A stretch of DNA of 64,000 nucleotides from Planctomycetaceae bacterium (lineage in GTDB: Bacteria; Planctomycetota; Planctomycetia; Pirellulales; Pirellulaceae): positions 1 to 64,000 of the forward strand of contig JAHEBQ010000026.1 in the NCBI GenBank assembly GCA_024642205.1. Direction: 5' to 3'. How positions within the stretch are numbered: the stretch's first letter is position 1; each line of letters opens with the position of its first letter. The notes under the pieces are model-generated. The model ran no database searches, was not told where the DNA came from, and saw nothing but the letters and a program-made list of their open reading frames with translations. A program made the position numbers and the translations under genes. Positions 16,272-25,336 of the stretch are shown in pieces.

Positions 16272-17351
16272 CTATTGTTCGCTGGAAGGAACGCCCGTTT
16301 GCCGGCGTCGTCGAATCCGGGCGCTCACGCGATCCAGGATGGAGCGTTCATCATCGGAAAGGCTGGAGATTCCGCCGCCATGCAGTTTCTTGAGAATTTC
16401 GTCGGCGCGGCGATCTTCTTCTTCCTCTTTGCGAACGATGACTTCACGACGCGCTTCCTGTTTTTCCTGGAGCCACTGGGAGTAGGCGGTGTTTTCGGTT
16501 TCACTGGAGAAATCCAGGAAAGACGACTCGCTATAGATTGCATCGTAGTCGATATCCTCAACGTCGTCCCAATCGGCCTCGTCGTCGCGAGTTTCAACGT
16601 GAAGCGAATAGTTTGAACTGAATAAAAGCGTTATTCCCATAAGCAGAAACAACAGCCAGGTCGGGTGAACGGGTCCAACCTGAATATCTCTGACAAACCA
16701 GGCCATTCCAATAAAAGCAAACGCGACGGCGGTTCCAATCAACTTGATCGCCGATTCGATACGCAGTTTTGGCAAGTCGACGTTCATGGTGGCAATCCAT
16801 GATCGAACAGCACCGGCACCATCAAATGGAAAACAGGGAATCAAATTGATCAGCATCAGCTGAAAATTCATCCAGGTTACGATCTCGGCCAGGGAGACCT
16901 GCCATTTCGCAGGGTTAAACCGATGCGGATCAACTGGGTTGATCAGATTGGCCATGTTCGAATGTTCCGCTTGCAACAATAACGCTGTTCCAAACAGGAA
17001 TACAACGCAATTCGCAAATGGCCCTGCCAGATAAACAAGGGCTCGGCCATATCCAGTCGGAGGCATGCTAAATTGAGAGTTGCCGCCCCATGGCATCAAG
17101 ACGACCGATTCAGCATGCCCACCGAGGTTGTTCAACGCAAACACATGGGCACCCTCATGAAGCAAAATGCTGCTGATCAAAATCAGAGCAGAAACCATTG
17201 CGGTTCCGAACAGAAAATTATCGTTGCTCGCGCCAGTGTTCCATTCCACACCAAAAATCACCGCAACAAACAAGAACAACAGCAAGTGGATTCGGACCGG
17301 AATCCCCATCCAACGACCGACGTTCGTGCTCCAGTTGAAATTGTCTGACAT
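16272..17351 (-). CDS. Site-2 protease (M50) family membrane metalloprotease
   Basis: 359 residues from ATG 17351, which has GCGGAG upstream; a TTG start 15 bases earlier is less likely. The zinc motif HEGAH is at about residue 65 in the second membrane helix (ILISSILLHEGAHVFALNNLGG), and the third-ligand motif NLIPCFPFDGAGAVRSW is at about residue 175. Six hydrophobic segments are present. Members cleave transmembrane substrates inside the bilayer; this is the minimal type without PDZ or CBS domain. The C-terminal 110 residues are cytosolic-looking, acidic then basic. No anti-sigma factor or obvious substrate is adjacent. Confidence 0.92.
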   Translation of the reverse strand: MSDNFNWSTNVGRWMGIPVRIHLLLFLFVAVIFGVEWNTGASNDNFLFGTAMVSALILISSILLHEGAHVFALNNLGGHAESVVLMPWGGNSQFSMPPTGYGRALVYLAGPFANCVVFLFGTALLLQAEHSNMANLINPVDPHRFNPAKWQVSLAEIVTWMNFQLMLINLIPCFPFDGAGAVRSWIATMNVDLPKLRIESAIKLIGTAVAFAFIGMAWFVRDIQVGPVHPTWLLFLLMGITLLFSSNYSLHVETRDDEADWDDVEDIDYDAIYSESSFLDFSSETENTAYSQWLQEKQEARREVIVRKEEEEDRRADEILKKLHGGGISSLSDDERSILDRVSARIRRRRQTGVPSSEQ

Positions 17352-17551
17352 CACAAGCTCCGCCAATTGCTCGTAGGAATAACGAGACGAGGGAAGTGGA
17401 ATTTCGAGCGAGTTCCTGACTCTCCGTAGTGTTCCCAGTTTATATTCTTCTTACTCGCCAATCAATCTTGCAGTTGAGCCGGTCGGTAATGGCCCATCAA
17501 ATCCTTTTCGAAATCACCGGTTTTATCAATTAATCCGGAATAATCTATCGC

Positions 17552-18652
17552 CTAAATTTTTGGGCGCAGGTACAGGTCGGATCGAATATTTTCGACCGAA
17601 TTGGACACCACCGGATCGCGTTCGCGATGCCAATGGACCGAATCCGGTATGTGCTCCGGTCGAAGCGGCCAATTCAAAAAAGGCGACCGTCCCAACGCTT
17701 TGGCCAATTTGTCCGAGTTTAGGGTGACGTTACCCGCCCTTGGTGGCATCGGCCCTGCTTCGATTCGCGGACAGCCCATCAAGTGCTCCGGGTCGTAACC
17801 ACCAACACGATTGACGATTTGTGCGATCTGAAACAGCGACAGTTTGACTTTACCCCCGGCATGAAACAATCCGGAAATTTTCCGAGCGATTACTTCTTCA
17901 ATCGTTTCGTTGAGACATTCAACATAAGTCGGAGTGCGAATCTCGTCGTAATACAACGTTGCCGGCTTGTTTTTTGCAAATCGAGATTGAATCCAGTCAA
18001 TCGCCCCGGCATGTCCATTGAAGCTGACCCCCATCGGAAGGGAAATCCTCAAAATGCACGATTCAGGTCTGGTCTCCTGAATCAATCGTTCTGCGTCGAC
18101 CATGGTCCGGCCATACACGGTCACCGGATCCGGCAAATCGGTTTCAACATGGTCACCGTCTCCCCTCCCCGAGTACACCAGGTCGATCGAGAGGTGTAAC
18201 AGCTGGATATCCGAGCGATCAATCGCTTTTAGCAAACTCCGGACGCCGTCGACGTTGACTCGTTCGGCCATTTGCGGATCCAGTTCGCAGGACTTTAATG
18301 CGCAACTGCCCCCGCAATTGAGAATCGATCGAATCTGATATTTGTCAATCAATTCTTTGAATCGGGATTCGTCCTCGATGTCGCAGGCCACGATTGATTC
18401 CCCACTGAGTGGCCAGTTTTTTACCGGCCGAAGCCCGATCACCTGGTCGCCGAACTTTTTTCGAAAGTGACCAAAGGCATTGTAACCGGCAACTCCGGCA
18501 ATGCCCGTAATTAACAGCGGCAACTGATCTGATTGCAGATCAAATTGCACTTCCGGAGGTTGATCCGTAATCAATGTCGCGACTTCTTGACCAACCGTCT
18601 CTGATTCCGTTGTCGAGAAGTGGCGTGTCGAATTGTGATCAAACTTGTTCAA
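17552..18652 (-). CDS. RmlD-like extended SDR with altered catalytic motif
   Basis: 366 residues. After a 40-residue polar leader the Rossmann start LLITGIAGVAGYNAFGHF appears, followed by IVACDIEDESRFKEL and VNVDGVRSLLKAI. These match dTDP-4-dehydrorhamnose reductase/sugar-nucleotide SDRs, and LHLSIDLVYSG supplies the active-site Ser region. The expected YxxxK is VYGRTMVDAER: the tyrosine is kept but Lys is replaced by Met. The C-terminal domain (RTPTYVECLNETIEEVI, GLFHAGG) is intact. It may bind a nucleotide sugar without normal oxidoreductase chemistry. Start appears to be TTG 18652. No other rml gene is present. Confidence 0.8.
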   Translation of the reverse strand: MNKFDHNSTRHFSTTESETVGQEVATLITDQPPEVQFDLQSDQLPLLITGIAGVAGYNAFGHFRKKFGDQVIGLRPVKNWPLSGESIVACDIEDESRFKELIDKYQIRSILNCGGSCALKSCELDPQMAERVNVDGVRSLLKAIDRSDIQLLHLSIDLVYSGRGDGDHVETDLPDPVTVYGRTMVDAERLIQETRPESCILRISLPMGVSFNGHAGAIDWIQSRFAKNKPATLYYDEIRTPTYVECLNETIEEVIARKISGLFHAGGKVKLSLFQIAQIVNRVGGYDPEHLMGCPRIEAGPMPPRAGNVTLNSDKLAKALGRSPFLNWPLRPEHIPDSVHWHRERDPVVSNSVENIRSDLYLRPKI

Positions 18653-18817
18653 AACGTTGGGACCAGAGACCTGGTAGTCGCGGTAACTTCATTTCCTTGG
18701 GAACTGACTCGAGGGGAATAAATCGCTAGAATGGATTTTGAGTTTTCATGTAACGCCGGCTCCGGGTAGGAGCCATCCAAAATGATGGAAAAACACTAGC
18801 TTATCCTTTATTTGACG

Positions 18818-19552
18818 ATGCTTCCATTTCAAATCAAAATTTGCGGAATCACGACCTCCGAAGATGCGATGAATGCATGTCGGTATGGGGCGGATGCCAT
18901 TGGTTTGAATTTCTTCGAACGAAGTTCACGATTCGTTGACGGTGAAACGGCTGGCTTGATCGCAAGTTCGGTTGACGAGTTTAATCGCCAAATAGCCGAA
19001 ACACCGCATTCGCAGGTGAAAAAAATTGGGGTATTCGTGGATATGCCGGTCCCGGAACTGGTCGCGATCGCTTGGCATGTCGGACTGGATGGAATTCAGC
19101 TCCACGGAAACGAATCTCCGCTGATTATCAGGAAGATTCGCTCGGAGCTGGAGAAATTAGCCCATCATTGCGTCCTGATTCGCGCGGTCAAGAGCAAGCC
19201 TGCCGAACCGACGGGCCAGGCAGTCGAAATGGATATGCAATCGGTCTCGGCGGAAATCACTGCTTGGATTGAGCAGAAAGTCGACCTCATTTTGCTAGAT
19301 GCTGCCGTACCCGGCCAATTTGGCGGAACGGGCATGACTGTTGATTTATCGAAAGTGCCGAAAATCGTGGGTGAAGTTCCATTCGTGCTGGCCGGAGGTT
19401 TGACACCCCAGAACGTCGCAAAGGCGATCCGGGAATCGGGCTATGGATCGGTCGACGTTGCGAGCGGGGTAGAATCGGCGCCGGGAGTGAAAGATCAGCG
19501 AGAAATGAAAGCATTCATCGACGCAGCACGCAGTGCGTTTGGTTTGGATTGA
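18818..19552 (+). CDS. trpF: Phosphoribosylanthranilate isomerase
   Basis: 244 residues from ATG 18818 (a TTG lies six bases upstream). It opens FQIKICGITTSEDAM with the catalytic Cys, has GADAIGLNFFERSSRFV, then VKKIGVFVDMP, LDGIQLHGNE, LILLDAAVPGQFGGTGMTVD with catalytic Asp, PFVLAGGLTPQNV and SVDVASGVESAPGVKD. All TrpF signatures are intact. It converts N-(5-phosphoribosyl)anthranilate to CdRP, the third step of tryptophan synthesis. It is slightly longer than usual because of an insertion around residues 125-155. No other trp gene adjoins it; the trpG/pabA-like gene is 26 kb away. Confidence 0.96.
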   Translation: MLPFQIKICGITTSEDAMNACRYGADAIGLNFFERSSRFVDGETAGLIASSVDEFNRQIAETPHSQVKKIGVFVDMPVPELVAIAWHVGLDGIQLHGNESPLIIRKIRSELEKLAHHCVLIRAVKSKPAEPTGQAVEMDMQSVSAEITAWIEQKVDLILLDAAVPGQFGGTGMTVDLSKVPKIVGEVPFVLAGGLTPQNVAKAIRESGYGSVDVASGVESAPGVKDQREMKAFIDAARSAFGLD

Positions 19553-19777
19553 TGAAAGTTCCATCCAGGGACGAAAACTCATGTTTTTCGAGAAAAACCG
19601 ATTGGATACGAATTTCAGCCGTTGTTGTATTCCGGTTGTTAATTATCATTGTTTGCGGTTTTAGACCTTACAAGCTGCGAACGCTTGGTCCGGACGCCTG
19701 TCGGCGCGAGACTTGGCATTTCTTTACAGTTCGCTTGAATTTCGAAGCGACATGTCCCTTTAAACTGAGAAGCACAA

Positions 19778-21283
19778 ATGAGCACGAGCGTGTCAGAACA
19801 ATACGTCTTTACCCCGGATCACAAGAATGGAATCGACTACAAAGTCGCGGACCTTTCGTTGGCTCAATGGGGCCGAAAAGAACTGGACCTTGCTGAGCAG
19901 GAAATGCCTGGGCTGATGGCGCTCCGGAAAGAATTCGGCAGCCAAAAACCACTTGCTGGTCAGCGAATCATGGGGTCGCTGCACATGACCGTTCAGACAG
20001 CTGTTCTAGCCGAAACGTTGGTTGAACTCGGTGCCGAGGTACGCTGGGTCTCCTGCAACATTTTTTCAACCCAGGACCACGCTGCGGCTGCAACCGTCGT
20101 TGGCAAACACGGAACCGTCGATGCGCCCGCTGGAATTCCAGTTTTCGCTTGGAAAAACGAGTCTCTAGAAGATTATTGGGCTTGCACCGAGAAAGCACTG
20201 GATTTCGGAAACGGTCTTGGCCCTACCCAGATCGTTGACGACGGTGGCGATGCCACGATGTTGATCCACAAAGGTGTTGAGTTCGAAAAAGCAGGGGCGG
20301 TTCCCGGGCCTGAAACAACCAAAAACACGGAATTCAAAGAAGTTCTCAAGACGCTAGCTTGGTGCCTTGAGCAAAACCCCCAACGTTGGACCAAGGTCGC
20401 AGAGGGATGTCACGGCGTTTCGGAAGAAACCACGACCGGGGTCCATCGGTTGGTTGAAATGGCCAAAGAAGGCTCGCTCCTGTTCCCGGCCATCAACGTT
20501 AATGACTCCTGCACCAAAAGCAAGTTTGACAATCTGTACGGATGCCGCCACTCGTTAATCGACGGCTTGAACCGCGCCACCGATGTCATGATGTCCGGCA
20601 AAGTCGCCGTGGTTTGTGGTTATGGCGATGTCGGTAAAGGCTGCGTCCAGTCGCTCGTCGGTCAGGGCTGTCGGGTTATCGTTACAGAGATTGATCCCAT
20701 TTGTGCTCTCCAAGCCGCAATGGAAGGCTACCAGGTGACAACACTCGAAGAAACACTCGAGTTTGCTGACATTTACATTACGACGACCGGCAACTTCAAC
20801 ATCATTACCGCAGAACATATGGCAAAGATGAAGGACAAGGCGATTGTCGGAAACATAGGCCATTTCGACAACGAAATCGAAATGAACGAATTGGAAAAGG
20901 TCACGAAAAAAACCAACATCAAACCCCAGTACGACATGTACACGTTTGAAGACGGTCACAGCGTTTTGATCCTTGCCGAAGGTCGATTGCTGAACCTGGG
21001 TTGCGCAACAGGCCACCCGAGTTTCGTCATGTCCGCTTCATTTACCAATCAAACCATTGCCCAGATCGACTTGGCATTGAATGCGCAAGGCAAACCAACT
21101 CTATCAGGTAGCACCTATGAGCGTGGTCAGGTCTACATCCTGCCAAAGATTCTCGATGAGAAAGTGGCTCGATTGCACCTTGGTCAACTGGGTGTGAAAC
21201 TGACAACGCTGAGCCAGGAACAAGCCGACTATATCAGCGTTCCGGTTGAAGGACCCTACAAGCCCGAGCATTATCGCTATTAA
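19778..21283 (+). CDS. ahcY: Adenosylhomocysteinase
   Basis: 501 residues. Substrate domain: [39 protein letters not shown] and [17 protein letters not shown] domain: [17 protein letters not shown] with GxGxxG. C-terminal SAHase signature: [12 protein letters not shown], then [21 protein letters not shown] and the terminal YKPEHYRY that donates Lys/Tyr across the dimer. It hydrolyses S-adenosylhomocysteine to adenosine and homocysteine, clearing the product of methylation. Start ATG has GAGAAG upstream. I looked for a SAH riboswitch in the 225-base leader and saw no match. A strong terminator follows. Confidence 0.98.
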   Translation: MSTSVSEQYVFTPDHKNGIDYKVADLSLAQWGRKELDLAEQEMPGLMALRKEFGSQKPLAGQRIMGSLHMTVQTAVLAETLVELGAEVRWVSCNIFSTQDHAAAATVVGKHGTVDAPAGIPVFAWKNESLEDYWACTEKALDFGNGLGPTQIVDDGGDATMLIHKGVEFEKAGAVPGPETTKNTEFKEVLKTLAWCLEQNPQRWTKVAEGCHGVSEETTTGVHRLVEMAKEGSLLFPAINVNDSCTKSKFDNLYGCRHSLIDGLNRATDVMMSGKVAVVCGYGDVGKGCVQSLVGQGCRVIVTEIDPICALQAAMEGYQVTTLEETLEFADIYITTTGNFNIITAEHMAKMKDKAIVGNIGHFDNEIEMNELEKVTKKTNIKPQYDMYTFEDGHSVLILAEGRLLNLGCATGHPSFVMSASFTNQTIAQIDLALNAQGKPTLSGSTYERGQVYILPKILDEKVARLHLGQLGVKLTTLSQEQADYISVPVEGPYKPEHYRY

Positions 21284-21791
21284 TTGTTTGTCTCCCAGGT
21301 GAGAGAAACGTACGATTAGTTATCAATCTAATCTGGTTTAGCGCGGCTCTGAAAAATCAGGGTCGCGTTTTTTTGATAGCGAAGGACTCCTGGTCCTTAT
21401 TGCGCTCGCCGCCGATCCAGAAATTCATCATGGCTGCCAGGCTTCCCTTTTCGGGTTAGCGATTCCCAGGTGCAATTCTCTCACGGCCCATGACCAGAAA
21501 AGACTCCACTTTTCCACGCAATCCCGCGACATGCCAACTTGAATGCAGCTCAAATCGATTGCGTCAGCTCAATCAGGGTGACGAACGTCTGCAAGGCGGA
21601 AAATTCGTCCGCTTCATTACTCGCGGTCCCTCGGCGTAATCATTTTCACTTTTCCGTCGGAAATTATCGGTAATTTGCGTGCCCATTCAACTCTTCTGAA
21701 TTGCCCGGCCCACTGCCGCAAGCTTTAAGTTAAGCTGTATGGCAAACGCGGATGGTTGACTCGGCCTGTATAGCAAAGCGTAAGGGAAACG
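21284..21791. other. Intergenic region after ahcY
   Basis: Apart from the ahcY terminator near its start, I see no gene, repeat or regulatory element in this stretch. It presumably holds the promoter of the secreted-protein gene at 21792. Confidence 0.5.
21341..21374 (+). terminator. Intrinsic terminator of ahcY
   Basis: CGCGGCTCTGA, loop AAAA, TCAGGGTCGCG forms an eleven-position stem with two wobble pairs and one mismatch, followed by seven T residues. It lies 58 bases after the ahcY stop codon, marking the end of that transcript. Confidence 0.9.
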
Positions 21792-22496
21792 ATGATGAAA
21801 ATGACAAAAGCAATGAAAACCAAAACCGCGCCAGTTAGCCAACGGCTCATGCGGATCACAATTTGTAGTGCGGTCTTGCTTGTTGCTCCCACCGGTTTGG
21901 CGTCCGAGCCACGGGTCAATGTCATTCGCGCCCAGTCGTCAGATCTAAACTGTGCGGCTGAAGATATGCAAGAAGAAATCAAAGTGCACTTTCGCGGCAC
22001 AAGATGTTACAGGAAGCTTCTCGGCATCAACTCGCAGATTCAAACTCGTTCAGCCGCCGTCTTGAGACGCATTGATCGCAATCCATGCTATCGCGGAATG
22101 GATCGGGACATTGCGAAACTGAATGAACTGGCTTGCGAATTAAACGAGGCTTATAAAACCGCCATGGCAAAATCCGGCGAGGGAGTCGGGCGCCCCGTTG
22201 TCGGCGGTACCGAACATGTCGTTGACAAGCTGACCGGAATGCTTGTGTTGGCAGACGGCCTCAAAGCCACTTCGTTGAGTATTCTCTCCACTTCAAATCC
22301 AGTTCCGGATTTGATTTATCCACAGATCCTTGCTGATTCTGGTTCAGGTCTGAACCAGGATGTGGCCCCCGGCGTACCATCGGTAAGCAACGAACATCGA
22401 TTGCGACCAGAGTATGTTCCTGCTTTACCCCTTGAGACGCAAACACCGACGCGATCAGCACCAGAACCGGTTTTCCGAAGTGTGCTCGAAAAGTGA
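21792..22496 (+). CDS. Secreted protein of unknown function
   Basis: 234 residues. A long basic N-terminus leads to a signal peptide (LMRITICSAVLLVAPTGLASE). The mature part has a helical central region (LGINSQIQTRSAAVLRRIDR... IAKLNELACELNEAYKTAMAKS) with four cysteines spaced so that disulfides are possible, and a proline-rich C-terminal third (VPALPLETQTPTRSAPEPVF), probably unstructured. I recognise no family. Start may be either of the first two adjacent ATGs. It lies between ahcY and a DUF1015 gene with no sign of an operon. Confidence 0.6.
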   Translation: MMKMTKAMKTKTAPVSQRLMRITICSAVLLVAPTGLASEPRVNVIRAQSSDLNCAAEDMQEEIKVHFRGTRCYRKLLGINSQIQTRSAAVLRRIDRNPCYRGMDRDIAKLNELACELNEAYKTAMAKSGEGVGRPVVGGTEHVVDKLTGMLVLADGLKATSLSILSTSNPVPDLIYPQILADSGSGLNQDVAPGVPSVSNEHRLRPEYVPALPLETQTPTRSAPEPVFRSVLEK

Positions 22497-22684
22497 CGTG
22501 AGATTTTCAAGCGTCGAAAATTGGTAAGTGTTTTGCCGCGACAAGAAGTCCGGCTGCGTGCGACACAATCTTGACATCACGAGATCGCTAGCACTCCCCC
22601 TTGAACCACCACGTTGCCTGCGGGATAAAGACGCGTTTGGTGAACACACGTTTTCACGTTCCAAACGTTTCGGCAGGCTTTTTC

Positions 22685-24028
22685 ATGGCGGATATTCAAG
22701 CATTTCGAGGATTGCGATACGATCTGGGCAAAGTTGGACCACTTTCAGAAGTTGTCGCGCCTCCCTATGACGTGATTGACAACGATCAACAGGACCAACT
22801 GTACAAGCTCAACGACTACAATGTCGTCCGGTTGATCCTCAACCGCGGCGATTCACTGATGGGTGATCAAACCATCTACGATCGTGCCGCCGAACATCTC
22901 AAGACCTGGCGTCGAGATGGAATCCTGAAACCGGACAACGTCGGTTGCGTCTACGTCTATCACCAGACGTTTACGTATGAGGGTCAGGAGTTCACTCGAC
23001 GCGGATTTATGGCACGGGTCAAGATTGAGCCGTTTGGGGAAGGCAGGATCTATCCTCACGAAGAGACGCACGCGAAGGCCAAGGAAGATCGCTTTAAGTT
23101 GATGTCGGCTTGCAAGTGCAACCTCAGTCAGATTTTTGGAATTTATCCGGATCAAGAAAACTTGGCACAGGAAATCCTGGAGGCGGCGATTGAAGACCGT
23201 ACGCCATTGACCGCGGTCGATCCCCATGGCGTCAAGCACGAAATGTGGTTGGTCTCTAATCCAGACGCGATCGCTGCTGCCGCAGGCATCATGGGTCCGA
23301 AGCCAATCTATGTCGCCGACGGACATCACCGTTACGAGACGGCTAACAATATCCGAATCTCCGCCCGCGAGGCCAAAGAGTTGGGGCCAGATCACCCTGT
23401 GGATTACGTCCTGATGATGTGCGTAAGCATGCAGGACCCCGGCATGGTTGTCTTGCCAACACACCGACTTTTTCGCGGAGTCGATGCCATTACTTCGGAC
23501 CAGCTCATAACCAGAATTTCGGTCGCTTTCGACTGCGAAGTCGTTGGCAAAGGACCGGAATTCGCCCGGGATGCCTGGGACATGATCGCCGTCGAAGACA
23601 AGCAGTCGACAATGGGCTACTACTGCAGGGCGGATGATACCTGGGTGCTAGCACGGCTGAATCCAGCGGGCGAAGACATGATGAAAAATCTCGCAGTCGA
23701 TCAGAGTGACGAATGGCGGTCGCTTGGCGTCGCTCTCTTGCACAAGCTGGTGATTGGGAAGCTACTTGACTATTCCGACTTGCCTTCACCAAAGTACGTT
23801 CATGCAGTGGATGAAGTCATCCAGGGATTGAAAGTCGGTGACGATGCGGGCCGGGATGCGACGGGGCAACAAGGAAGTGGGGCAGCATTTGAGTTGGGTT
23901 GCCTCGTCATGCCTGCCTCGGTTCAACATGTCAAAGCGATAAGCGAACATGGTGAGCGAATGCCGGCCAAAAGCACTTACTTCTATCCAAAGCTCCTGAG
24001 CGGCATGGTAATCAATCCGCTTGAGTGA
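22685..24028 (+). CDS. DUF1015-family protein
   Basis: 447 residues from ATG 22685; the ORF opens at 22601 but the family sequence begins MADIQAFRGLRYDLGKVG. Characteristic blocks are VVAPPYDVIDNDQQ, NVVRLILNRGD, FTYEGQEFTRRGFMARV, IYPHEETHAKAKEDRFKLM, IYVADGHHRYETA and VLMMCVSMQDPGMVVLPTHR. DUF1015 proteins (sometimes called SerB-cluster or kinase-like) are conserved but not biochemically settled; some are linked to serine metabolism by neighbourhood. Here the downstream neighbour is the parS/parAB region, but transcription linkage is unclear. Full length; no truncation. Confidence 0.9.
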   Translation: MADIQAFRGLRYDLGKVGPLSEVVAPPYDVIDNDQQDQLYKLNDYNVVRLILNRGDSLMGDQTIYDRAAEHLKTWRRDGILKPDNVGCVYVYHQTFTYEGQEFTRRGFMARVKIEPFGEGRIYPHEETHAKAKEDRFKLMSACKCNLSQIFGIYPDQENLAQEILEAAIEDRTPLTAVDPHGVKHEMWLVSNPDAIAAAAGIMGPKPIYVADGHHRYETANNIRISAREAKELGPDHPVDYVLMMCVSMQDPGMVVLPTHRLFRGVDAITSDQLITRISVAFDCEVVGKGPEFARDAWDMIAVEDKQSTMGYYCRADDTWVLARLNPAGEDMMKNLAVDQSDEWRSLGVALLHKLVIGKLLDYSDLPSPKYVHAVDEVIQGLKVGDDAGRDATGQQGSGAAFELGCLVMPASVQHVKAISEHGERMPAKSTYFYPKLLSGMVINPLE

Positions 24029-24134
24029 AAAGACTGGCCATTCGTATGTGCTATTTCGGCGATTGACGCGAGCCACTCGATCTGGAAGCACCCTTGGGGA
24101 GGAGGAAATGCCGAACTTCCTCAAGATCCCCGCC

Positions 24135-24150
24135 AGTTTCACGTGAAACA
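24135..24150. promoter_or_regulatory. parS centromere site 1
   Basis: AGTTTCACGTGAAACA matches the widespread bacterial parS consensus TGTTTCACGTGAAACA at 15 of 16 positions, including the whole GTTTCACGTGAAAC palindrome. ParB binds here and spreads. It is about 440 bases upstream of parA. Confidence 0.95.
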
Positions 24151-24195
24151 GCGACCCACGATTGAATACGGTGTTCAGCCTGATCGATTGGGTTG

Positions 24196-24211
24196 AGTTT
24201 CACGTGAAACA
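24196..24211. promoter_or_regulatory. parS centromere site 2
   Basis: A second AGTTTCACGTGAAACA, identical to site 1 and 61 bases from it. Two identical sites just upstream of parAB make a functional centromere very likely. Confidence 0.95.
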
Positions 24212-24589
24212 GCCAATTGGAATCGGTGAAGGTTTCTGTTGCCATGTCGTTCAAAACACTCTCCCGACGAACCAGGAAGATAAACGGCCCGACCAGTAAG
24301 CGAGTCAATTGAACCGGCTGACGAACTTATCAACCAAAACGAATTTCCTGCGAATCAGTGAATCGATCCATTTGCCTGGTTGATTTTTCCAATCTACTTC
24401 ACAAACACGTGAATTCTCCGGTGGTCCTGGGAGTCCGAAACACGAATTCCGCCCGTTTGCGCGTATCGCCGACAAGAAACTGAGGGCAAACAGGCAAATT
24501 GAATCGCCAATTGGCATTTCACCACGTCGACGATAGTGTTATTTTTTCGGATCGGAAAGGATCCACCGAAAATACCATGGAATGGTGCC

Positions 24590-25336
24590 GTGTCTCGAAC
24601 CTTGTGCGTTGCAAATCAGAAAGGAGGCGTCGGAAAAACGACGACTTCGATCAACCTGGCAACGGGTTTGGCTATGGCAGGGCAAAAAACGTTGCTTGTC
24701 GACATGGATCCACAATGCAACGCGACTTCGGGGATCGGTTGTCAACCAGTCGACCGTCACCCCATGGTTGTTGACCAGGCGATTCGACACAGTGTTTTGC
24801 CCACTAGCGTGAGCGGGTTGAGCCTGCTTCCCGGATCAAAGTCGTTTCGCGACGTCGACATGCTAGCAAATGGAGGATCGGACGAGAGCCGCGTCCTCGT
24901 GGAACATTTAGCTAGCGGAACATCGCAATACGACTACGTGCTGATTGATTGCCCACCTTCCTTGGGGCATCTCACACAGACTGCTTTGGCGGCGTCGAAT
25001 GAAGTCTTCATGCCGATCCAATGCGAATATTTCGCGATGGAAGGATTGGCTCAAATGATCGAGTTGATCCGGAAAGTCATGCTGGAACGACCTGGACAAC
25101 TTACGTTCGGAGGCATTCTGCTGACAATGTACGACGAATCACTTGAGTTGACGGCAGAAGTCGACGATGAGGTTCGCGAATTTTTTGGAGAGGTTGTTTT
25201 TGATACCGTCGTTCCTCGGGATGTCAATGTAACCGAAGCGCCAAGTCACGGAATGAGCGTCATCGAATACGCGCCGCGATCGCGTGGAACACGAGCCTAT
25301 ATAGAACTGTGCATGGAGGTATTGGAACGTGACTAG
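24590..25336 (+). CDS. parA: Chromosome-partitioning ATPase ParA (Soj)
   Basis: 248 residues from GTG 24590, which gives the normal N-terminus MSRTLCVANQKGGVGKTTT; the ORF extends to a GTG at 24536 with sequence foreign to the family. Deviant Walker A is KGGVGKTT at residues 11-18, Walker A' is LLVDMDPQCNATSG, Walker B is VLIDCPPSL. No N-terminal helix-turn-helix is present, so it is the chromosomal type Ib-like Soj. ParA forms an ATP-dependent gradient on DNA that moves ParB-parS complexes. It overlaps parB by 8 bases and follows two parS sites. Confidence 0.97.
   Translation: MSRTLCVANQKGGVGKTTTSINLATGLAMAGQKTLLVDMDPQCNATSGIGCQPVDRHPMVVDQAIRHSVLPTSVSGLSLLPGSKSFRDVDMLANGGSDESRVLVEHLASGTSQYDYVLIDCPPSLGHLTQTALAASNEVFMPIQCEYFAMEGLAQMIELIRKVMLERPGQLTFGGILLTMYDESLELTAEVDDEVREFFGEVVFDTVVPRDVNVTEAPSHGMSVIEYAPRSRGTRAYIELCMEVLERD

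Larger units (their letters stand above)
24029..24589. other. Intergenic centromere region with two parS sites
   Basis: This gap between the DUF1015 gene and parA contains the two parS palindromes. The minus-strand ORF at 24051-24308 spans both sites and encodes FHVKL and VSRET, the usual by-products of translating parS; I do not consider it a gene. The parA promoter should lie in the AT-richer part from about 24480. Confidence 0.7.

Noticed and set aside
19553-19777. SAH or SAM riboswitch in the ahcY leader
   Set aside because: I looked for the SAH riboswitch core and saw no match or matching pseudoknot arrangement; the leader shows no clear structure by eye.
24051-24308. 85-residue minus-strand ORF between the DUF1015 gene and parA
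   Set aside because: It spans both parS sites and contains FHVKL and VSRET, typical by-products of parS; no family or start signal supports it.
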